From: Chimonanthus salicifolius
Lineage: Eukaryota; Streptophyta; Magnoliopsida; Laurales; Calycanthaceae
Length of the DNA stretch: 64,000 bases
Assembly: GCA_013350335.1 (NCBI GenBank)
Contig: CM023541.1
Coordinates: 35,394,739 to 35,458,738 of the forward strand
Direction of reading: 5' to 3'
Of the stretch, positions 58,301-64,000 are shown piece by piece. Position numbers and translations under genes: made by a program. The notes under the pieces are model-generated. The model ran no database searches, was not told the origin of the DNA, and saw only the letters and a program-made list of their open reading frames with translations. Positions within the stretch are counted from its first letter, which is position 1, and the number at the start of each line of letters is the position of its first letter.

Positions 58301-59058
58301 GACGGTCAGTCGGAACGCATAATACAAACATTGGAGGATATGCTGAGAGCTTACATGTTAGACTTCAAGGGTAGTTGGGAAGACCATCTACCACTGGTTG
58401 AGTTCTCATACAACAATAGTTACCAAGCAAGCCTCAAGATGGCTCCGTTTGAGGCATTGTATGGTAGACCGTGCAGATCTCCAGTGTGTTGGACAGAGGC
58501 CGGTGAGCCTGCATTTATTGGACCTGAGTTGTTGCAGAGACCACAAAACAGATTAAGGTGATACGACAACATCTGCTCACTGCACAGAGTCGTCAGAAGA
58601 GCTACGCTGACAAGAGAATGAGATTCCTTGAGTTTGAAGTGGGAGACTTAGTGTTTTTGAAGGTCTCACCACGAAAGGGACACATGAGATTTGGAAAGAA
58701 AGGGAAGCTGTCACCCAGATTTGTGGGACCTTTTCCAATCCATGAGAGGGTGAGGGAAGTGGCTTGTCGTCTAATACTCCCTCCACAGTTGTCATCACAA
58801 TACGATGTGTTCCATGCTTCTATGTTGAGGAAGTACAATCCTGACCCCTCGTACGTGCTGAATGTGTAAGACGTAGAGGTGAAAATCGACGTATCTTACG
58901 TCGAAAGGCCTGTCAAAGTGATTGAGACAGAACAAAGGGTGTTACGAAACCGAGCAATTTCATTTGTCAAAGTGGTATGGGACCGACATGGTAATGAGGA
59001 AGCCACTTAGGAAGTGGAGTCAGAAATGAGAGCAGCTCATCCTGAACTATTTGTATGA
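55344..59058 (+). pseudogene. Outer element gag zinc knuckle and pol, inactivated
   Basis: Continuation of the gag at 31935-32684 after the array. It has the CCHC knuckle [17 protein letters not shown] with TAG at 55509-55511; protease [12 protein letters not shown] (55755-55790), where the catalytic DSG has become DSR; RT with FIDDILIYS (56736-56762); and RNase [12 protein letters not shown]. Stops lie at 57057, 57399, 57696 and 58867, with a frameshift near 57870 and another near 58545. The integrase core keeps MDFVTGLP (58019), SDRDGRF (58203) and GQSER (58305). The chromodomain-like tail FVKVVWDRHGNEEAT also has a stop before EVESEM. The last codons (PELFV, stop 59056-59058) precede the purine tract. 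The level of damage is far higher than in the nested array. Confidence 0.92.
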
Positions 59059-59103
59059 TTTGTTTGAAACCCTACTTTGCTCAATTTTCGGGACGAAAAT
59101 TTC

Positions 59104-59119
59104 AAAGAGAGGGTAATAT
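59104..59119 (+). promoter_or_regulatory. Polypurine tract of outer element
   Basis: aaagagagggtaat, followed by the LTR start TGTAACACC at 59120. Confidence 0.75.
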
Positions 59120-60254
59120 TGTAACACCCCAGATTTTCATCACTTATAATATATTGGATTTGGTCTACTTTGAATTATAAATTGATTGAATTTAAGATTA
59201 ATGATTGAAATGGACCTTAGATGGGTAAAGAGTTGGGTCAATAACCCAACTAAGACCCAATGGATCATGGATAGGACTCATTTTGAAAGTAATTGGGTAA
59301 ATGTAATTAAATGGGTCAATTACCCAATTGGGACCCAATGGGTCATAGATGAGCTGATTTTAAGGTAAATGGGTAAGGTTAATTTAATTGGGTCAACTAT
59401 TCAATTAAGACCCAATGCATTAATCCACCTCATCAAGTGAGGTGGCATGTAAGTGACATGACAAGAATGGGACCGACGTGCCATGTGATAACCACCACAT
59501 GCATGGCCGGCCATGTCATGGTTGACTTGGTCAACCATAAGTGAATTCATTTGAGTTGAGTTAAGGATTTATTTAATTGAGAGGTGAATTCAAGTCTTAG
59601 GTTTAAGAGTTACATGAATGAGTTCAAGTGAGTTAAATAATGTTTGAGTTGGAGATGAGTTAAGATGGAAGTTGAGGAGACTTCCATCTCGAGGTGAGTT
59701 AAGTGGGAGATGGAGGGTTTCCATCTCAAGGGAGGAAGCTCAAGGTACACATGTTGGAAGGCCAAGGATCTGCTTGGTTTAAACCAAGGGACTCCTTAGT
59801 TGGACAAACAATTAAGATAGGAAATGAAAAGGTGGGTGGTTACTTAAAAGACACCAGCCCAAGGGGCTGCTCACACCCTTGGTTGACTTTCACACCTTGC
59901 ACAAAGGATTTCCCTCTCCTCTCTTCGATCTCTCTCCCACTTACACCATTGTACTTGGAGAATTGCTAAAAAACAATGGAAGGAAAGAAGGATTAAGGAG
60001 GGAATTCCGATAAAAAAGAAACGAAGGAGATGGGAAAGAAGGTATGTATGAGTTTAACAATATAGGATTAAGATTAAGGGTGAACTATAGATTTGGCCAT
60101 GGTGTGGCCGAATCTATGGATTCCATAATTGATGGAATGGAATGGCCAAATTGTATTGAGGCCACGGAAATGGAAATCCATTCAAGGAATGGTTATGGGA
60201 TTTAAAGAAAAGAACCCATGCCATGATCATAATATGATTAAATAGAATAAGGTT

Positions 60255-60738
60255 GAGACTGATTTTAAAGGTTTCAAAATTAGAAAATCTTGGGACTGAT
60301 ATCTAAGGTTTCAAAATCAGTAAACCTTGGGACTGATTTTAAGGTTCCAAGATCAGTAAACCTTGGGACTGTTTTTAAGGTTCCAAAATCAGTAAACCTT
60401 AGGACTGATTTTTAAGGTTTAAAAATCAGTAAACCTTTGGACTGTTTTTAAGGTTCCAAGATTAGTAAACCTTGGGACTGATTTTAATGTTCCAAGATCA
60501 GTAAACCTTGGGACTATTTTTAAGGTTCTAAAATCAGTAAACCTTGGGACTGATTTTAAGGTTCCAAGATAAGTAAACTTTGGGACTATTTTTAAAGTTC
60601 CAAAATCAGTAAACCTTGGGACTGATTTTAGGTTTCAAAATCAGTAAGTCTTAGGACTGATTTTAAGGTTTAAAATTGTTAAAATCTTAGGACTGGTTTT
60701 AAGGTTTCAAAATCAGTAAATCTTGGGACTGATTTTCA
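60255..60738. repeat. 35-37-bp minisatellite in 3' LTR, about 14 copies
   Basis: Same unit as 28985-30010 with the same two alternating types; decays into ttggaccagttttggac-like sequence downstream. Confidence 0.9.
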
Positions 60739-61460
60739 GCCTTCAAACTATTAATTTTGGTGTCTGATTTTAAGATAGATGTTGGCTGATTTTGGACCAG
60801 TTTTGGACGAATTTTTGGACCAGTTTTAGGACCAGTTGATGGCTGGTTTTCGGGACTGATTTTTCAGTCTATAAATTGTTGAGCTTATGGAATGTTTTGG
60901 CTAGTAAAAGCTACCACATATGGGATTGATTTTCACTCCATAAATTGTTAAACTTGTGGACTGTTTTGGATAGTGAAAGCTGCCACAGATGGGACTGATT
61001 TTCAGTCTATAAAGTGTTAAATTTGTGGACTGTTTTGGGCTAGTAAAAGCCCCATTGAGGATCTTAAACAGATTAAGGAGAAGGAATGCATAAATGCATT
61101 GGGAAACGAATATGGAACTTAGATGGAGATAGAGATGTTAAAATTGAGATGGAAAATCAAACTAATATGTATGTTTGAACTTTATAAGGTAACGAGTTTC
61201 TATTAGTTTCACATGACCGATAGCGGTATTCTTGCAAAACAAGGAAAGGATGGTATCTTGGACATTAGTAAGACTCCTACCTTATTGAGACACTATGGAT
61301 TTTATATGATACTGATTTTATTCCAACTATGAGGTTTATTTTGAGTATAACAAATGATATATGTTTATGAATTTGTTTTCAATGATATTATGTAAATTAC
61401 TATGAAATGGCATTCTTGCATTCATATTCTCATGCATGGCATAGGAGGGAACACAAGGGA

Positions 61461-61642
61461 GGAGTCTAGACTCCAATCGGTAATTCCGATTAACATATGT
61501 GGGGAGGAGTGCACACTCCATTCGGTGATTCCGATCAACATATGTGGGGAGGAGTCCACACTCCATTCGGTAATTACGATTAACATATGTGGGGAGGAGT
61601 CCACACTCCATTCGGTAATTCCGATTAACATATGTGGGGAGG
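61461..61642. repeat. 45-bp minisatellite in 3' LTR, four copies
   Basis: Copies of the unit at 30461-30640 (ggagtccacactccattcgg...aacatatgtgggga). Confidence 0.9.
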
Positions 61643-62418
61643 TATAACAGGGACCTGGTGGTACATTACAAAACATTGTGGAAGTAATTAGCCAAGGGAA
61701 TACCTTGATATGGTGATTTATCAGGGAGACCATCTGTATATGATGCGGTTGGATATGGAATTGGATGAGGGATCATTTGGCATTGACACCCATGGCATGA
61801 TGCATAAGTAAGCATGATTATGTTTTGGAAATCATGCCTTGTATTTTGTTACTTATGAAATGGTTTACAAACATGATATGATGTTTTCTATATTGATTTT
61901 ATATTAATCCTATGTGTACATAAGCCTATTTGGAATTCCTAGTGGGCGCGTTGACTAACGCCCTACTTCTACCCTATAGATGATGAAACAGGGAATGGAA
62001 ATGACATGGGACGTGAAGAAAGCCAAGCATAGGAGCTTGGACAGTTTACGCTTATTTTACTTAATTGGTTTTTGAATTGATGTATTGGGAGAACTTTTAA
62101 TTTTGGGATTGTAATAACATAGATTATTTTGCTATGGTTTGATGATATTTTGGATATTTAAGTTTCAGTTAATTATATGGTGATTGGCTTCCTTACTTAT
62201 TAATGACGTGGATATGAATAGTATTTTATTCATATAATAATTCCGCAAATATTCTTTAGTGTGTGAAATGTTTTGGTGGACTTAGTCCACGCACACATAA
62301 AGGTGGCCAGTTTAGGGTTGGGTTTTGGAAACTCGGACTTGACTTTCCTCGTGACGTTTCCACTCTCTCTCACTCATTTATAAAAAAAAAAAAATATACT
62401 CTGATTTTCGACGACTGA

Positions 62419-62601
<183 letters not shown>

Positions 62602-63141
62602 GTTGATTTTCATTTTAAGCATCTTCATTTTTAGACTTTATCATTTGACATGTTAAGATTCATTGATGGCTTAACTTAGATAGATGGAGGAAAGAGAGAG
62701 CCCTTAGACATATCCTCTAATTGTGAACTTGACACGATTACTGCAGCTTATTTGGGCCATGTTTATCTTGCAAATTAGAAATCAAACGTACTAAGACTTT
62801 GCTTAGTTCCAACCACAGTTTCAAATATTGGATTAAATATGAAATTTTAATCAATATTTTCTTTTTAACCCTCTACCAAAAGTGAGAAAATTGATAAATA
62901 TTTGGACAATGCTTAAAGTAAGGGCCCAATTCACCCTTTATTTGATTTAATCATTGAGTCGAATATTTCATAAATATTTCAATAATACTACCACACTAGC
63001 TTGCCACCATGAAAAACTGAGTACTTCAAGATTGTGAAAATAGAACATGTTCATTCAAAATATGAAATTTACAACAACATCTCTTTTACATGTCAATATA
63101 AAAATATCAAAATTACAAAATTTCTCCACCTTCTTAATATC
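62602..63141. other. Intergenic, no gene recognised
   Basis: AT-rich sequence between the protease fragment and the repeat-rich remnant; short ORFs only. Confidence 0.5.
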
Positions 63142-64000
63142 ATCAAATAGAAGAGTTATCCGGAGCAGATGTAGAATGTGCAGAAGCAGGTGCAACAAGT
63201 GCAGAAGTCGGAGGAGTGGAGGTAGAGGCAGAAGCAGGTGCATCAACTGGTGCAAAAGTCGGAGGAGTGGATGCAGAGGCAACAGCAGGTGAAACAAGTG
63301 CATCAACTGGAGGTACAGATGCAACATACTGAGGTGACTCTAATGGAATAAGTACAGTCGGACGAGAACGGGGGGTAGAAGCTCTTGCAACTTCAGTCGG
63401 AAGAGAACGGGGACCAGGACCTACTGCTAATCCACTCTGATGAGCAGGGGGTTAGAAGCTGCTGCTAATCCACTCGGACGAGCAGGGGACCAGAACTGAT
63501 GCTAATCCACTTGGACGAGCAGGGAGGCCAAAAGCTTCTGATACTCCACATGGACGAGCAGGGGTGACAGAAGTTGCTGCTAATCCACTCGGACAAGCAG
63601 GGGTACCAAAAGCTGCTCCTAATCGACTCGGACGAGCAGGGGTACAAAAAGCTGCTACTACTGCTTCTTTAGATACCCTTGCTCGTAAATTACCATCTTG
63701 TTATGCTCCTAATATTGCTCGTATTCCACGATCTTGTGCTAAAAACACTACCAACCTCAAAGTATCTACAATCTGATTTTGCATAATATTCACCCTTTCA
63801 GTAAGATGATGATATTTCTTATCCATTTTCTCCTCCAGAGCCAAAATGCTATCAAGAATTTGCTACATGTTGATTCCAGCAGATCCTTCTTGAGGAGGAG
63901 TCCGTGCCTCATGTGGCTCGCGTGCCTCAAATGGCTCAGGTGGCTCAGGTAAACTTTGAACCTCAACTTGAGGTGCCTCAACAACTTTGAGAAGCCATTT
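63142..64000 (-). pseudogene. Repeat-rich coding remnant (unidentified, possibly transposon protein)
   Basis: The minus strand gives an acidic/Pro segment (PEPPEPFEAREPHEA), a short predicted coiled coil (ILALEEKMDKKYHHLTERVN), and then a 12-residue tandem repeat around TPARPSGLAATS (36-bp DNA period, about 63400-63670). It ends in an Ala/Ser/Thr/Pro-rich tail (ASASTPPTFAPVDAPASAS) at the stop of 63142-63144. There are two in-frame stops (near 63865 and 63700) and a frameshift near 63490. The 5' end lies beyond the window. A coiled coil plus low-complexity tail is seen in some CACTA-associated plant proteins, but no diagnostic domain is present, so the family is left open. Confidence 0.5.
63400..63670. 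repeat. 36-bp tandem repeat, about seven degenerate copies
   Basis: Unit contains ctaatccactcggacgagca followed by gggg and a variable ccaaaagctgctg. The period of 36-37 bp includes one copy with a shifted frame. Confidence 0.8.

Noticed and set aside
63047..63292. Arg/Cys-rich plus-strand ORF resembling a protamine-like protein
   Set aside because: It is the reverse of the Ala/Ser/Thr/Pro-rich tail of the minus-strand remnant; simple repeat composition explains it.

Overview
The window is nuclear DNA of a flowering plant. It holds a spliced plant ACT-domain gene, plant-type Ty1/copia and Ty3/gypsy LTR retrotransposons (mostly with initiator-Met tRNA primer sites), TRIMs, tRNA-derived SINEs, an L1-type LINE and a MULE/FAR1 transposase remnant. 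No bacterial gene organisation is seen. The species cannot be named from the sequence.

Layout. 1-9494 is a pile of transposons: a minus-strand LINE reverse transcriptase is cut by a 6.8-kb Ty1/copia element (645-7482, TSD cctcc). That element is itself cut by a 1.3-kb palindromic composite of TRIMs (3918-5231). Beyond it lie a gypsy gag scrap and a probable gypsy LTR. 9871-14045 holds the last four exons of an ACR9/ACR10-like ACT-repeat protein, the only host gene that looks intact here; its 5' exons are not in the window. 14046-27849 is intergenic. It carries short tandem repeats, a decayed pararetrovirus-like ORF split by a 1.4-kb non-autonomous gypsy element (16449-17880, TSD gaaag), a second TRIM, LTR scraps, a dead MULE transposase (24395-26343), a 55-bp x 4 tandem repeat and a SINE.

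27855-62437 is one decayed Ty3/gypsy chromovirus-like element with very long LTRs (3.6 and 3.3 kb, TSD caact) that contain minisatellites. It was inserted at the edge of a papain-like cysteine protease fragment whose remainder is at 62438-62601. Its gag is split at 32684/55344 by a second, opposite-strand and much younger Ty3/gypsy insertion. That insertion is not a single element but a tandem array: LTR-internal-LTR-internal-LTR-truncated internal-truncated LTR (32685-55338), with one pair of 5-bp TSDs (ataac) around the whole 22.65 kb. Two units carry uninterrupted, almost identical 1,513-residue Gag-Pol ORFs. 63142-64000 is a degenerate minus-strand repeat-rich coding remnant that runs off the window.

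The most notable structures are the tandem array with a single TSD pair, the head-to-head TRIM palindrome, the four-level nesting on the right (protease fragment, outer element, array, with minisatellites expanding in the outer LTRs), and the ACR gene whose 5' part is missing or lies beyond a transposon-packed intron longer than 9.8 kb.
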